Position numbers and translations under genes: made by a program. The notes below the pieces were generated by a model, which did not search any database, was not told where the DNA came from, and was given only the letters and a program-made list of their open reading frames with translations. From JALYGJ01 sp963781705 (GTDB lineage Bacteria; Chloroflexota; Limnocylindria; Limnocylindrales; CSP1-4), in assembly GCA_963781705.1 (NCBI GenBank), contig CAWAGP010000002.1, forward strand, positions 124,001-188,000: DNA of 64,000 nt. Direction: 5' to 3'. Below, in pieces: positions 25,903-35,921 of the stretch; position 1 is the first letter of the stretch; every line of letters begins with the position of its first letter.

Positions 25903-27099
25903 TTGGCCGCTACTGAAACGGCGCATCGAGGGGAGCGCGCCGTCGGTCTGGGCCTGGTGATGGGCGCGGCGGCCGTCGCGATCGCGTCGCGCTACGTCGC
26001 CCGGCGCGCCCGGCGCTCGGCGGCCGAAGGCCTGGTCGACTGGCCCCGCGTCGAAGAGATCGCGGTGGCCCGCCTGCGCCGTGCACCGGGCGCGCTGCCT
26101 GCCGACGACTTACAGCGGGCCGAGGCGGCATACGAGCGGCACATGCAGCGCGTGGTGCCGTTGCTGGAGCAGGAACTTGGCGTGCCGCTGCCGGGGGTGG
26201 TCGAGCGTCACGCGGTAGTCGATCGCGCAGGTTGGGCACGGGCCAACGTGGGCACCTTTCGCCACCTGGTCGACCGGCTCGAGCCGCACATCGCCCAGAT
26301 GAGTGCCCAGCGCGGCTTCGCGGCCGACGTGGCGCGTGCCGCCAACCGCTTCCTGACCACGCAACAGCTCGGCTTCCTGCTTGGCTACCTTGGCGGCCGG
26401 GTGCTCGGCCAGTACGACATCGCGCTTCTGTCGGCCGAGGCGGAGCCGGGTCGCCTGCTGTTCGTCGAGGAGAACATCCGCGCCGTGGCGGCCACGCTGG
26501 GCGTTCCGCTCGACGACTTCCGGCTGTGGATCGCGCTGCACGAGTCCACGCACGCATTTGAATTCGAGGCCAATTCGTGGCTGCGGCCGTACCTTCGTGA
26601 GCGGCTCGAACGCCAGCTTATCGGCGTGCTCGACGAGGCACGCTCGATCCAGTCCGGTGGCCTCGCCGACCTGGTCCGACGGATCCGGGAAACGGCCGAC
26701 AACCCGCTGATCGCGCTGCTCGGACCGGAGCAGCGGCGTCTGTTCGAGGAAACTCAGCGAGTGATGAGTCTGCTCGAGGGCTTTGGCGACTGGGTCATGG
26801 ATGAAGTCGGCGCGCAGGTGCTGCCCAACGTGACCGACATCCGCAAGCGCTTTGAAGCGCGCCGCCACCAGCGGCGCGGCACGCTCGACCGCATCGTGTC
26901 GCGCCTGACCGGACTCGACCTGAAGCTCGAGCAATACCACCGCGGCGAGCAATTCGTAGCCGGCGTGGCCGCGGCCGGCGGCCGGCAGGCCGTCGCCGCC
27001 ATCTGGAGCGGGCCGTCGGCACTGCCCAGCGAATCGGAGCTGGCCGATCCAGCCGCGTGGGTCCGGCGGGTCATGCCCAGCGCGGTGGCGGCCGGATGA
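25903..27099 (+). CDS. Zinc-dependent metalloprotease-like protein (DUF2342 type)
   Basis: This 398-aa protein contains the zincin motif HESTH at about residues 213-217 with further acidic residues just behind it, in the context LHESTHAFEFEANSW. This matches the DUF2342 / F420-biosynthesis-associated hydrolase family, whose real substrate is unknown. An N-terminal hydrophobic stretch (about 13-30) may be a membrane anchor. The TTG start is uncertain; an ATG at 25960 would remove much of that segment. Its stop overlaps the next ATG. Confidence 0.85.
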   Translation: MAATETAHRGERAVGLGLVMGAAAVAIASRYVARRARRSAAEGLVDWPRVEEIAVARLRRAPGALPADDLQRAEAAYERHMQRVVPLLEQELGVPLPGVVERHAVVDRAGWARANVGTFRHLVDRLEPHIAQMSAQRGFAADVARAANRFLTTQQLGFLLGYLGGRVLGQYDIALLSAEAEPGRLLFVEENIRAVAATLGVPLDDFRLWIALHESTHAFEFEANSWLRPYLRERLERQLIGVLDEARSIQSGGLADLVRRIRETADNPLIALLGPEQRRLFEETQRVMSLLEGFGDWVMDEVGAQVLPNVTDIRKRFEARRHQRRGTLDRIVSRLTGLDLKLEQYHRGEQFVAGVAAAGGRQAVAAIWSGPSALPSESELADPAAWVRRVMPSAVAAG

Positions 27100-28127
27100 C
27101 CGACACCACCGTCGCTATGCGCAGCACCGGGCCGGGTTCAGGTCCCGGCGGAGTGCCCGCGGCGATCGGCCTGACGCCCATCCTGTCGGCCCGCTACCGA
27201 CCGCAGGATCTCGCCCGCATCGAGGCGGCGGCGCCCGGCAGCCGGCTGGTCAGCGTCTCGATGGAGGGCCTGGCCGACAGCGACCTGTCGAGTGTCGAGG
27301 TACTCCTGCGCGGCCCGCTGCCGCGCGTCATGTTCGACCGGCTGCTGGCTCGCTGCCCGCGCCTGTTGTGGGTCCACTCCGCCACGGCCGGCGTCGAGCG
27401 CGTGCTCACCCCGGCGGCCATCGAGCGCGGCCTCGCGATCACCAACGGGCGCGGCGTCTTCTCCGAACCCATCGCCGAGTACGTGCTGATGATGATTCTC
27501 GCCGTCAGCAGGCGCCTGCCACAGTTGCTTGAGCTGCAGCGCGAACGGACCTGGCAGCCGCTCGAAGCACGCGAGATGGCCGACGTGACCGTGGGCGTCG
27601 TTGGGTTGGGCTCGATCGGCCGGCGTGTCGCGGAGATCTGCCTGGGCATGGGCAGTCGCGTCATCGCCACGCGCCGTCGGGCTGAGGACACCGCTGAGCT
27701 CTCCGGCGTGACCCTGCTTCCGGCGGACCAACTGCCGGAGCTGATGAAGCAGAGTGATTTCGTCGTCCTGGCCCTGCCGCTGACGACCGACACGGCCGAC
27801 CTGTTCGACGCCGACATGCTTGCCCACGCCAAGCCCAACGCCTGGCTCATCAACATCGCTCGCGGCGCGCTCGTCGACGAGCGCGCGATGGTGCGCGCGA
27901 TTCGCGACGGCCGCCTCGGCGGCGCAGTGCTCGACGCTTTCCGCGAGGAACCGCTGCCGCCCGACTCGGAGCTCTACTCGACGCCCAACGTGATCGTCAC
28001 CCCGCACACGTCGTGGTCTTCGGGACGCGTGCTGGACCGCACGATCGAGTTGTTCTGCGACAACCTCGAGCGCTTTCGGCGCGGCGAACCGCTGCTCAAC
28101 CTGGTCGATCCTGCGGCCGGCTACTAG
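27096..28127 (+). CDS. D-isomer-specific 2-hydroxyacid dehydrogenase
   Basis: This 343-aa NAD(P)-dependent dehydrogenase has the nucleotide motif GLGSIG in VGVVGLGSIGRRVAE, the catalytic Arg in NIARGALVDE, and the catalytic His in VTPHTSWSS. It differs from the serA-like gene at 8.1 kb in the His context and is more like glyoxylate/hydroxypyruvate or unspecified 2-ketoacid reductases. An ATGA overlap couples it to the zincin, and its TAG shares one base with the next GTG. Confidence 0.9.
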   Translation: MTDTTVAMRSTGPGSGPGGVPAAIGLTPILSARYRPQDLARIEAAAPGSRLVSVSMEGLADSDLSSVEVLLRGPLPRVMFDRLLARCPRLLWVHSATAGVERVLTPAAIERGLAITNGRGVFSEPIAEYVLMMILAVSRRLPQLLELQRERTWQPLEAREMADVTVGVVGLGSIGRRVAEICLGMGSRVIATRRRAEDTAELSGVTLLPADQLPELMKQSDFVVLALPLTTDTADLFDADMLAHAKPNAWLINIARGALVDERAMVRAIRDGRLGGAVLDAFREEPLPPDSELYSTPNVIVTPHTSWSSGRVLDRTIELFCDNLERFRRGEPLLNLVDPAAGY

Positions 28128-29227
28128 TGGAAATCGCGATCGTCGGACTTGCCCGATCGGGCAAGACGACAGTCTTCAACACGCTCACCCGGGGCGAGGC
28201 CCAGACCGGCGGCTTCGGCGGCATGACCGTCAACGTCGGCGTCGTCAAGGTCCCCGACGAGCGGCTGACGGCGCTGACCGAGCTGTTCAAGCCCAAGCGC
28301 GAGGTCCAGGCTGACGTCGAATACGTCGACCTGCCGGCGCCGCCACTGTCAGCCGACGGCATCGCGCCGGCCGAGATCCCCGCCGACCAACTGGCGCGGC
28401 TGCGCACTGCCGACGAGCTCCTCCACGTCGTCCGCGCGTTCGAGGATCCGGCCGCACCTCATCCGGACGGCTCGATCGACCCGCTGCGCGACGCCGAGAG
28501 CCTCGAGTTGGAGTTCACGTTGGCCGACCTATTGGTCGTCGAGAAGCGCATCGAGAAGCTGCAGACCTCCGGCCGCCATGGCACGCCGGCCGAGCGCGAG
28601 GCGAATGAACGCGAGCTGGCCGTGCTCGAGAAAATCGTGCCTTCACTGCGCGAAGGCCGGCCAATTCGCGACGTCGAGCTGGCTGATGACGAATCGAAGC
28701 GCATCCGTGGATTTCGCTTCCTGACCGAAAAGCCGGTGCTCGTCCTGCTGAACGTTGGCGAGGGGGATATCAGCCGCGAACAGCAGATCGTCGAGCAGTT
28801 CGCGGCGGGCTACCGGCATGCGCACACGCAGGTGGCCGCGCTGAGCGCCAAGATCGAGATGGAGATCGGCCAGCTCGACGACGTGGAGGCAGCCATCTTC
28901 CGCGCTGACATGGGCGTCACCGAGTCGTCGCTCGAACGCATCATCCGGCTGAGCTACCAGCTGCTCGGGCTGATCTCGTTCTTCACCGCCGGGGCCGACG
29001 AAACGCGCGCCTGGACGATCCCGGTCGGCTCAACCGCGGTCGACGCCGCCGCCGCGATCCACACCGACCTGGCGCGCGGCTTTATTCGCGCCGAGGTCGT
29101 GCCGGTCGCCGACCTGCTCGAGCTGGGCTCGACGGGCGAGGCGCGCAAGCACGGCCGGCTGCGCTCGGAAGGCAAGGACTACATCGTCCTCGACGGCGAC
29201 ACGATCGAGGTCCGCTTCAACGTCTGA
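28127..29227 (+). CDS. YchF-like Obg-family P-loop NTPase
   Basis: This 366-aa protein has the length and layout of YchF: a P-loop domain, a helical insert and a C-terminal TGS domain (from about residue 285, with ISFFTAGADETRAW). Unlike canonical YchF (GLPNVGKST) the P-loop reads GLARSGKTT. The base-specificity motif is NVGE in LLNVGEGD, close to the NxxE of ATP-preferring YchF proteins rather than the NKxD of GTPases. The GTG start overlaps the previous stop by one base. It is probably a divergent paralogue; a canonical ychF may exist elsewhere in the genome. Confidence 0.85.
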   Translation: MEIAIVGLARSGKTTVFNTLTRGEAQTGGFGGMTVNVGVVKVPDERLTALTELFKPKREVQADVEYVDLPAPPLSADGIAPAEIPADQLARLRTADELLHVVRAFEDPAAPHPDGSIDPLRDAESLELEFTLADLLVVEKRIEKLQTSGRHGTPAEREANERELAVLEKIVPSLREGRPIRDVELADDESKRIRGFRFLTEKPVLVLLNVGEGDISREQQIVEQFAAGYRHAHTQVAALSAKIEMEIGQLDDVEAAIFRADMGVTESSLERIIRLSYQLLGLISFFTAGADETRAWTIPVGSTAVDAAAAIHTDLARGFIRAEVVPVADLLELGSTGEARKHGRLRSEGKDYIVLDGDTIEVRFNV

Positions 29228-29242
29228 CGCTCGCAGGTTCTG

Positions 29243-29605
29243 CTAGTTGTCGCGGTAGGGGCGGTCCTCGGGTTCGACTTCGATCAGCATCGAGCGGAAG
29301 TCGTCCTCCTCGCCCAACACGGCCGCGGCGCGCTCGTCGACGGGTGTGACGACGGTCTCACCCTCCTCGCTCGACACCCGCACTGACGCACGCAGGTTGG
29401 TCTCGACCTCGACGAAGCCATGGCGGCGCTCGAGTTCGGCGGCAATCGCCTCGATCAGCGACTCTTCCTCGAAGGACTTGATTACCGCCTCGCGCGCCTC
29501 GAGGGCCAGGTCCAGGAACTCCTGCTCGTCATACTCGGCATCGTGCGCGAGCAGGATGTTGGCAAAGATCTCGTCGTCAGATTCCGTTAGCTCGTAGAAG
29601 TACAC
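29243..29605 (-). CDS. Acidic protein of unknown function
   Basis: This 120-aa protein is rich in Glu and Asp (YFYELTESDDEIFANILL at the N-terminus), probably soluble and cytoplasmic. No family is recognised. The GTG at 29605 is chosen because a TATACT box ends six bases upstream. It is convergent with the YchF-like gene and divergent from the PfkB kinase. Confidence 0.65.
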   Translation of the reverse strand: MYFYELTESDDEIFANILLAHDAEYDEQEFLDLALEAREAVIKSFEEESLIEAIAAELERRHGFVEVETNLRASVRVSSEEGETVVTPVDERAAAVLGEEDDFRSMLIEVEPEDRPYRDN

Positions 29606-29611
29606 GGGCCG

Positions 29612-29617
29612 AGTATA
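29612..29617 (-). promoter_or_regulatory. Candidate -10 box, leaderless promoter of the acidic protein
   Basis: The minus strand reads TATACT six bases before the GTG. The box lies four bases from the start codon of the divergent kinase gene. Confidence 0.5.
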
Positions 29618-29620
29618 GGG

Positions 29621-30547
29621 ATGACTGACGCACCCTCCGAGTCGTCCGTTCTGCTGGTCGTCGGCTCCGCCACCCGCGACCTCGATCGTGCCGATCCGCG
29701 CGGCTGGCGGCTGGGCGGCAGCGTCGTCTACTGCTCGCTGACGGCTGCCAGGCTCGGGGTCCGCGTGCGCGCGCTGGTTGGCGCCGATGAGCAGGCCGCC
29801 GGCGCACCCGAGCTCGAGCTGTTGCGGGCCGCGGGTGCCGAGGTGGCCGTCGTACCGCTCGAACGCGGGCCGATCTTCGAGAACCGCCAAACGCCCGGCG
29901 GTCGCATCCAGTTCGGCCACGAGGCAAGTGATCAGATACCCGTTGCAGCCGTGCCCGGGCACTGGCGGAAGCCATCGGCGGTACTGCTCGGTCCGGTGGC
30001 GGGCGAGATTGGAGACGACTGGGCGAGCATCGACTCCCAGTTCGTGGCGCTTGCCTGGCAGGGGCTCCTGCGCGAAGTCGTGCAGGGCCAAGCGGTGCGC
30101 CGGTTACCGCCGGAGCGCCGTGTCTTGACCGAGCGCGCGGACCTTGTCGTGGTCGGCAACGACGATGCTGCGGCCGGCGGCCCGCCGCTCCACTCGTTAT
30201 TGCGCGACGGCCAGCAACTTGTGGTCACCCACGGACCTCTGGGCGCCCTTTCGCTGCGCCGGACTCGTGGCGGGCGGCTCGCCGTTCGGCTCGTGCCGGC
30301 ACTGACGCCGCGGGTCACGGTCGACGAAACAGGCGCGGGCGACGTGTTTCTGGCCGCTCTGTGCGCCGGCCGGTTGCTGGCTCGCGCGGATGACGACTGG
30401 CGTCTGCTCGCGCTCGCCGCTGCTGCGGCGAGCGCGTCGGTAGAGGGCGCGGGCCTCGCGTCCGTGCCGACCCGGCCGGCGGTCGGCGCGGCACTGATCA
30501 GGCTGCGCGAAGAGTTGCTCGCTCGGCAGGCTGCCGCCGGAAGCTGA
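29621..30547 (+). CDS. PfkB family carbohydrate/nucleoside kinase
   Basis: This 308-aa ribokinase-like enzyme shows the N-terminal glycine-rich segment LGGSVVYCSLTAARLG and the C-terminal ATP/active-site signature VDETGAGDVFLAAL containing the catalytic Asp. Substrate specificity cannot be read from the sequence. The gene's last 50 bases overlap the convergent exonuclease gene. Confidence 0.88.
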   Translation: MTDAPSESSVLLVVGSATRDLDRADPRGWRLGGSVVYCSLTAARLGVRVRALVGADEQAAGAPELELLRAAGAEVAVVPLERGPIFENRQTPGGRIQFGHEASDQIPVAAVPGHWRKPSAVLLGPVAGEIGDDWASIDSQFVALAWQGLLREVVQGQAVRRLPPERRVLTERADLVVVGNDDAAAGGPPLHSLLRDGQQLVVTHGPLGALSLRRTRGGRLAVRLVPALTPRVTVDETGAGDVFLAALCAGRLLARADDDWRLLALAAAAASASVEGAGLASVPTRPAVGAALIRLREELLARQAAAGS

Positions 30548-31736
30548 CCCGCCGCAGGCGGGCCATTCGCTGTATCAAGTCACGCTCGATGCGGGGCAGC
30601 GGCCTTCCCCACAGACGGCTGCGATATGCGGCCGATGCGGCCTCGTGACATGCGACGAGCGCGCCGTCTGCGTCGCGCTGGACGTGCTCGTAATGCCGCG
30701 CGACGCGCAGCCACGCCTCCGCCGCGCCGGGGCCGCCACGCAGCGCGATCGCGTGCCACGCGGCAATTGATTCCTCGCGCCGGCCGAGCCGTGCCAGCAG
30801 CCGCGCCTGCTCGGCCGCCAGCCGCCGCCGCAGCGCGGCCGCGCCGGTGAATCCGAGCGTCCATTGCTCTGACCTCAGCGCGGTGTCGACGCAGTGCAGC
30901 GCCTCGACCGCCCGTCCGCTGCGCGTGAGCCGCCGCGCAAGGCCGGCCAGGTCGCCGGGATGCTGGGACGTCCAGTGCTGCGGTTCAGCCAGGTCGCGCG
31001 CCAGCAATTGGAGCAGCAGCCCCAGCGACACGATGTCCTGGCGGTTGTGCTCGATCACCGGACGCAGGAGGTCCGCCCGGCGCGAGCGCAGGTAGGCGAA
31101 ATAGCGCTCGGGCACGAGCGCGCCGGGCAGGTCTTCGTCGCGTTCGACGCCACAGATCGCCTCTTCGACGACAGCCAGCCGGGCACTGCCCAGGCGGTGC
31201 TTCCAGAGCGACCGGGCGATGGGCAGCAGGTCCAGGTGGCCGGCGATCGGCGGTGGGTCGCGCCGGTGTACCCGGAAGCGCGCAACGAGCAGCGGCCAGT
31301 CGAACGAGCGGCCGTTGTAGGTCACCAGCCACGCGTCAGGCGGCAGGGCCGCGACAAGCGCGTCGAGCCACGCCACCTCCGCGGCGTGGTCCGGCAGGAG
31401 CAACTGCCGCACGGTCAGGCGATCGCCTGTCCAGACGCCGATGCCCACCAGGAACGCGAGCGTGCCGGCGGCCGTGGCGAGGCCGGTCGTCTCGAGATCC
31501 AGGCAGACCAGCGGTTGATCTACGCCGGCCGGGTAGGGGAGGGCGCTCAGCGCACTTCGATCCACCGGCAGCTCAAAGGTCCGCTCGACCGACACGACCG
31601 GGCCCAAGGCGAGCCCGCCGACGCCAAGTGCCAGCGCGGTCGCATGGTCGGGCGGAGCGCGGCGCGCGAACAACCCTTCGGTCGGTCGTTCGACGGCCCT
31701 GAGCCGATCGAGGCGCCGCGTGAGCAGTGCGTCCAT
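30498..31736 (-). CDS. MrfB/YprB-like DEDD exonuclease with TPR-like C-terminus
   Basis: This 412-aa protein has an RNase H-fold exonuclease domain (about residues 70-250): LDLETTG carries the first catalytic Asp and Glu, VTYNGRSFDWPLL the second Asp, and EHNRQDIVSL the last. The C-terminal third is helical and TPR-like. Length matches Bacillus YprB/MrfB. It directly follows an MrfA-like helicase gene on the same strand, 30 bases away, reproducing the MrfA-MrfB pair that in B. subtilis repairs mitomycin C damage. The functional transfer is inference from domain content and neighbourhood. Confidence 0.87.
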   Translation of the reverse strand: MDALLTRRLDRLRAVERPTEGLFARRAPPDHATALALGVGGLALGPVVSVERTFELPVDRSALSALPYPAGVDQPLVCLDLETTGLATAAGTLAFLVGIGVWTGDRLTVRQLLLPDHAAEVAWLDALVAALPPDAWLVTYNGRSFDWPLLVARFRVHRRDPPPIAGHLDLLPIARSLWKHRLGSARLAVVEEAICGVERDEDLPGALVPERYFAYLRSRRADLLRPVIEHNRQDIVSLGLLLQLLARDLAEPQHWTSQHPGDLAGLARRLTRSGRAVEALHCVDTALRSEQWTLGFTGAAALRRRLAAEQARLLARLGRREESIAAWHAIALRGGPGAAEAWLRVARHYEHVQRDADGALVACHEAASAAYRSRLWGRPLPRIERDLIQRMARLRRVSFRRQPAERATLRAA

Positions 31737-31766
31737 CGCCGGCAGACTGCGACCGGTCGGTGCCAG

Positions 31767-34068
31767 CTAGGTTGTCACGCTCAGCAAGGTCAGCAGCCGC
31801 CTGGCCCACGCTTTCGGGCTGCCGCCGGTTTCCAGTCGCGGCCCGACGCACGCCGGGCAGCCGTCCTGGCACGAGCACGACTCGACCAGGCCAAGGGCGC
31901 CCGACACGAGTTCAGCGTGGCGCTCCCACAGGCGTGCCGCGAGGCCCACGCCACCGGGCACCGAGTCATACAGGTAGACCACCGGTCGCTCCGCGTGCGG
32001 CGAGCGAACCTGGGCGACCATGCCCAGGTCGTGCGGGTCGGCCATCAACAGCACCGACCCGACGGTCTGCAGCGCGCGCCCGGCACCGGCCAGCGCCACG
32101 TCCAGCTCGTCGCGCCGCCATTCGGCCGCCACCGACGGCGCCAGCGCGATCCAATAGGCAGTCGTGTGCAGCTCGATCTCGGGCAGATGGATCCTGCCCC
32201 AGCCCAGGTTCTCGTGGGTCTCGAGGCGCAGCTTCTTGAAGATCGTCGCGAGGCTCGACACCATCACCTCGCCGTGCGCGTGTTCGGCCACGGCCGGCGC
32301 GCCGTCGCCAACCGCGGCGAACGTCTCGAGCGGTTTGAGCGTGACCGCCAGCTCCGCCTGCGTGTAGTAGTCGACGTCGACCGGCCGCACGTAGGCGCGC
32401 TTCTCGTCCCAGTCGAGCCGATCGACGTGGTACTGGCGCGACTCGTGCAGGTAAATCGCGTTCTCGTGGACCAAGCGTCCGCGCCGAGAACAGGTCGACC
32501 TCGCCGATGACCACCGGCCGCGGGTGGCCGAGCGTGTCGATGATGACCACGTTCTCCGGCGCCGCGACGCGCAGCGAGATCTCCGACGCGGGGAAGTTCT
32601 CGCTCGCCCAGTACCAGCGCCCGTCGTCGGCCTGGCGCACGTGGCCTTCCTCGGCAAGGAAGGCAAGCAGCTCGTCGGTCGGCACGCCGGCGAGCAAATC
32701 GCCGGGCGCGAACGGCAGTTCGAAGGTGGCCGCCCGAACGTGGGCGAGCAGGACGTGCAGGTTGGTCGGGTCGAGGCGCGCCTCTTCGACGGGCGACTCG
32801 AACAGGTATTCGGGGTGCGTGGCGACGTACTGGTCGAGCGGCCCGGCACCGGCCACGAGGATCGCGGCGCTGGCCTCCCGGCGGCGGCCGCTGCGGCCCA
32901 TCTGCTGCCACGTCCCGGCGATCGTGCCGGGATAGCCGGCCAGGATCGCCGCGTCCAGACGGCCGATGTCGATGCCCAGCTCGAGCGCGTTGGTCGACAC
33001 CACTCCCAGCACTTCGCCGGTGCGCAGGCCGGACTCGATCGCGCGTCGTTCGGTGGGCAGGTAGCCGCCGCGGTAGCCGCGCACCCGACTCAACGGTCCA
33101 CGCCCCTCGCGGAGCGCCTCGCGCAAGCCGGTCAGCAGCAGCTCCACGCCGACGCGTGAGCGACCGAACACGATCGTCTGCCGCCCGGCACGCAGGAACG
33201 CCAGCGCGGCGGAACGGGCCAGGCCCAGTGCGCCCGGCCTGATGCCGGTTCGCCGATCGAGCAGGGGCGGGTTGAGCACGACGATGTGCTTCTCGCCGGC
33301 CGGCGCGCCGTTGTTGTCGATGACCGTGACCGGCCGGCCGGTGAGCGTCTCGGCCAAGACGCGCGGATTGCCGATGGTCGCCGAGCAGCACACGATCTGT
33401 GGCGTGCTGCCGTAGTGAGCGCACAGCCGCAGCAGGCGGCGCAGGACGTTCGCCACGTGGCTGCCGAAGATGCCGCGGTAGCTGTGCGCCTCGTCGACCA
33501 CGATGTACTGCAGCTGCTCGAACAGCTGGAACCACTTGGTGTGATGGGGCAGGATCGCCGTGTGCAGCATGTCCGGGTTGGTGACCACAACCTGGCCCGC
33601 TGATCGGACGACCGACCGAATGGGCGCCGGCGTGTCGCCGTCGTACACGCCTGCCTGGATGTCGATCTCCGCCGCCTGCGCGAGCTCGCGGAAGACGGCC
33701 AGCCGGTCCTGGCTGAGCGCCTTGGTCGGGAACAGGTACAGCGCCCGCGCCGCGGGATCGTCAATGACCGACTGGAGGACGGGCAGGTCGTAGCACAGCG
33801 ACTTGCCGGAGGCGGTGGGGGTGACGACGACGATGTCTTCGCCGCGTTTGAGTGCCTCGAGCGACTCCGCCTGGTGCGTGTAGAGCATCTCGATACCCTG
33901 CGCGTGCAGGGCGCGGACGAGTCGCTTGTCCATCCAGTCGGGAAAGGGCGCGGTCTGTGCCGCGCGCTCAGGCAGGACGCGGTGCTCGACCATTGCGTCC
34001 GCAACCTCCGGGATGGCGAGGAAGCGTTCGAGCGTTTCGACCGTGCCGGCGGGTGCATACAGCCGCAT
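31767..34068 (-). CDS. MrfA/YprA-like DEAD/DEAH helicase with DUF1998 domain (one frameshift)
   Basis: This superfamily 2 helicase, about 766 aa if repaired, has TPTASGKSLCY as Walker A, VDEAHSYRG as motif II, CSATIGN as motif III and QMGRSGRR as motif VI. The C-terminal region holds the zinc-binding cluster CSCQDGCPACVG of DUF1998/MrfA proteins. The reading frame breaks at about 32473: the upstream frame ends its homology at GEVDLFSA, and the other frame resumes at LVHENAIYLHE. Removing one base of the AA at 32473-32474 joins them perfectly. It is therefore more likely an assembly error than a dead gene. It pairs with the MrfB-like nuclease downstream. The ATG at 34068 has a GGGAGAGG site. 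Confidence 0.85.
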
Positions 34069-34088
34069 CGTGCCTCTCCCATTTAGAC

Positions 34089-34103
34089 CAAACGTTCGGT
34101 TTG
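34089..34103. promoter_or_regulatory. Inverted repeat upstream of the MrfA-like gene, candidate operator
   Basis: CAAAC and GTTTG flank a five-base GTTCG spacer, giving a perfect 5+5 palindrome 20 bases upstream of the helicase start. It lies where the promoter would be. A repressor site, for instance for a DNA-damage regulator, is plausible; it does not match the known N4-spaced Bacillus LexA box exactly. Confidence 0.4.
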
Positions 34104-34278
34104 ACCGGAGAGTCTAGCAGCGCGCGCAGCGATCGTTACGGGCAATGTGGTTGCCTGGCCCAGACGCGTCAGCAGTTCAACGTGCCAATGAGCTCTTGCT
34201 TGGCCGCTCTGGGCGGGTAATGTGGGCGCGGGCAGGCAAGGGTAGCTCGGCTGAGTCCGGGCGATCGGGAGGTGTCCG

Positions 34279-34731
34279 ATGCACTTGAGGCGCGTCTTAC
34301 TCGTCGGCCTACTGCCAGCAGTGCTTGGCTGCTCGCCCGCCTCAGCGGCGCCGTCGCCGCCACCAATACCCAGCGCGCCAGATGGCTGGGTTGCCGTGGG
34401 TGGCCTTGCCGGCTCGAATTCACGAACGAGCGTCGTTGTTTCGCTCGGCAGCGGGCCAGTTGCGATGCACGCGGCGTGCACGCCGGCCGGCCGGCTGATC
34501 GTCGTTCTGGCGCCAGCCTCCAGCGGGCCACCCGACCCGACGTTGGGAACCGCGGCGGTACTCACCTGCGAGGAACAAGCCACCGACCAGCGCATCGACG
34601 TGCCTGGTTCGCCCGTCGGCGTGGTAACGGTGTCGGCGTATCTCATCGGGGGATTCGGCGACAACCGATCCGACCGCGTACAGTATCTCCATAGAGCAGG
34701 CATCGACAGCCGGATCGGACTGAGCCAATGA
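34279..34731 (+). CDS. Predicted lipoprotein, unknown function
   Basis: This 150-aa protein has a signal peptide with lipobox AVLGC at about residues 14-18, followed by a Pro/Ala/Ser-rich spacer. No known domain is recognised. A GGGAGG site precedes the ATG. Its stop overlaps the ATG of the next exported protein (ATGA), so the two are probably made together. The 210 bases between it and the MrfA-like gene hold the palindrome and no other recognisable element. Confidence 0.7.
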   Translation: MHLRRVLLVGLLPAVLGCSPASAAPSPPPIPSAPDGWVAVGGLAGSNSRTSVVVSLGSGPVAMHAACTPAGRLIVVLAPASSGPPDPTLGTAAVLTCEEQATDQRIDVPGSPVGVVTVSAYLIGGFGDNRSDRVQYLHRAGIDSRIGLSQ

Positions 34732-35865
34732 GTGGCAGGCGCTTCGAGTTCGTGCTCGGCCTGGTCCTGGGCCTTGTCGCATCGCTGGCGATCTCGCTAA
34801 GCCTGCTCGTCGCGGTTGGCGCGATCGTCGCCCTGTTCGTCATCGGGCTGGTTCGCCCCGCGCTTCGCGTTTCTGTCCGGAGCGCTGCTCGGACTTGGCG
34901 GCGCATGGACGGTGTTTTCGCTCCAGGACTACGCGAGCTGCGCCGCGTCGGCCGACTTCTGCGGCAACGCCAATCCGTGGCCGTTCTACGCGATTTCCCT
35001 GACCCTGCTCGCGCTTGGCTTGCTTTTGCTCGTGGCCACTGTTCGACCGCGTCGCAGCGCATGGTGGGTGTTCCTGCTGACTGCCGTAGTTCTCACGGTC
35101 GGCATCGGGGCGGCCATGCTCTCAGCCGGCGGCCTGCCGCGCCTTTCTCCAACTGAGTCGTTTCCCATCGACTCGGCCGACGCGTTGCACGTAGCGAATG
35201 GCACGACGATCGCCATTTCCATCGAGCTCAACGGCGCGATTGTGGCGACGGTCGAAGCCAACACGGAGCGCGACATCGCCATCGCGCAGCTACCGCCAGC
35301 GCCATGGACCGTGGACGCCATCTCTCCTGCGGGTCGTGCCCTGGCGACCTTGAGCGTGCCCACGCTCACAGGCGTGAGCAACAGGTCCGGCTACGGGCAG
35401 CGCGCCGACCTGAGCTGCGGCCGGTTAGATCTCTGGATTGGGCCGCCGTTGCTAGGCCCGACATTCATCGCCGGCGCATCTGGCGACTGCGACGCACCGT
35501 CGTCGGCGATCCCCAACCCGACGCCTACTCCGACGCCCAGGTTCGTCACGCCCGGTCCGACGCCGTGGCCCTCGAATGCCTGCGGCGGTTTCCACCTGAA
35601 GGTCGTGAACGAGGACAGCGACGAGGTCACGGTCACCATCAACGGCACATACTCGGAGACCGTCGCGGGCGGCGCTTCGGACACCATCGTCGAGTGGCTG
35701 CCGCCGTTCCCCAAGCCGCTCATGCCCTGGACGGTCGTCGTAACTCGTACGGCCGACGGCACCCAGATCGGCAGCGTCTACCTGGCCGGCCCGGTCGACC
35801 AGAAGGTCATCGTCTCCGGCGGGCAGCTGGAATACGGCCCATACGACATCCGCGGCGACTGCTAG
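34728..35865 (+). CDS. Polytopic membrane protein with large external domain (one frameshift)
   Basis: About 378 aa if repaired. The first frame gives two hydrophobic helices and ends its good coding at LFVIGLVRP; the second resumes with FAFLSGALLGLGG and continues through further helices to an external part of about 240 residues. That part holds a PTPTPTP linker and a small beta-rich C-terminal domain. The join is at the CCCC run 34856-34859, where one extra C breaks the frame. It overlaps the upstream lipoprotein gene and precedes the ECF sigma factor by 56 bases. No family is recognised. Confidence 0.65.
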
Positions 35866-35921
35866 CAACGGTTCGCCCGGCCAAGAACGGAATCTGCCGG
35901 TCGTGCGTCTGGAAGGGCGCG

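Noticed and set aside
30894..32510. 538-aa plus-strand frame antisense to the MrfA/MrfB genes
   Set aside because: Arg/Gln/Pro-rich shadow of well-supported minus-strand genes, without any recognisable domain.
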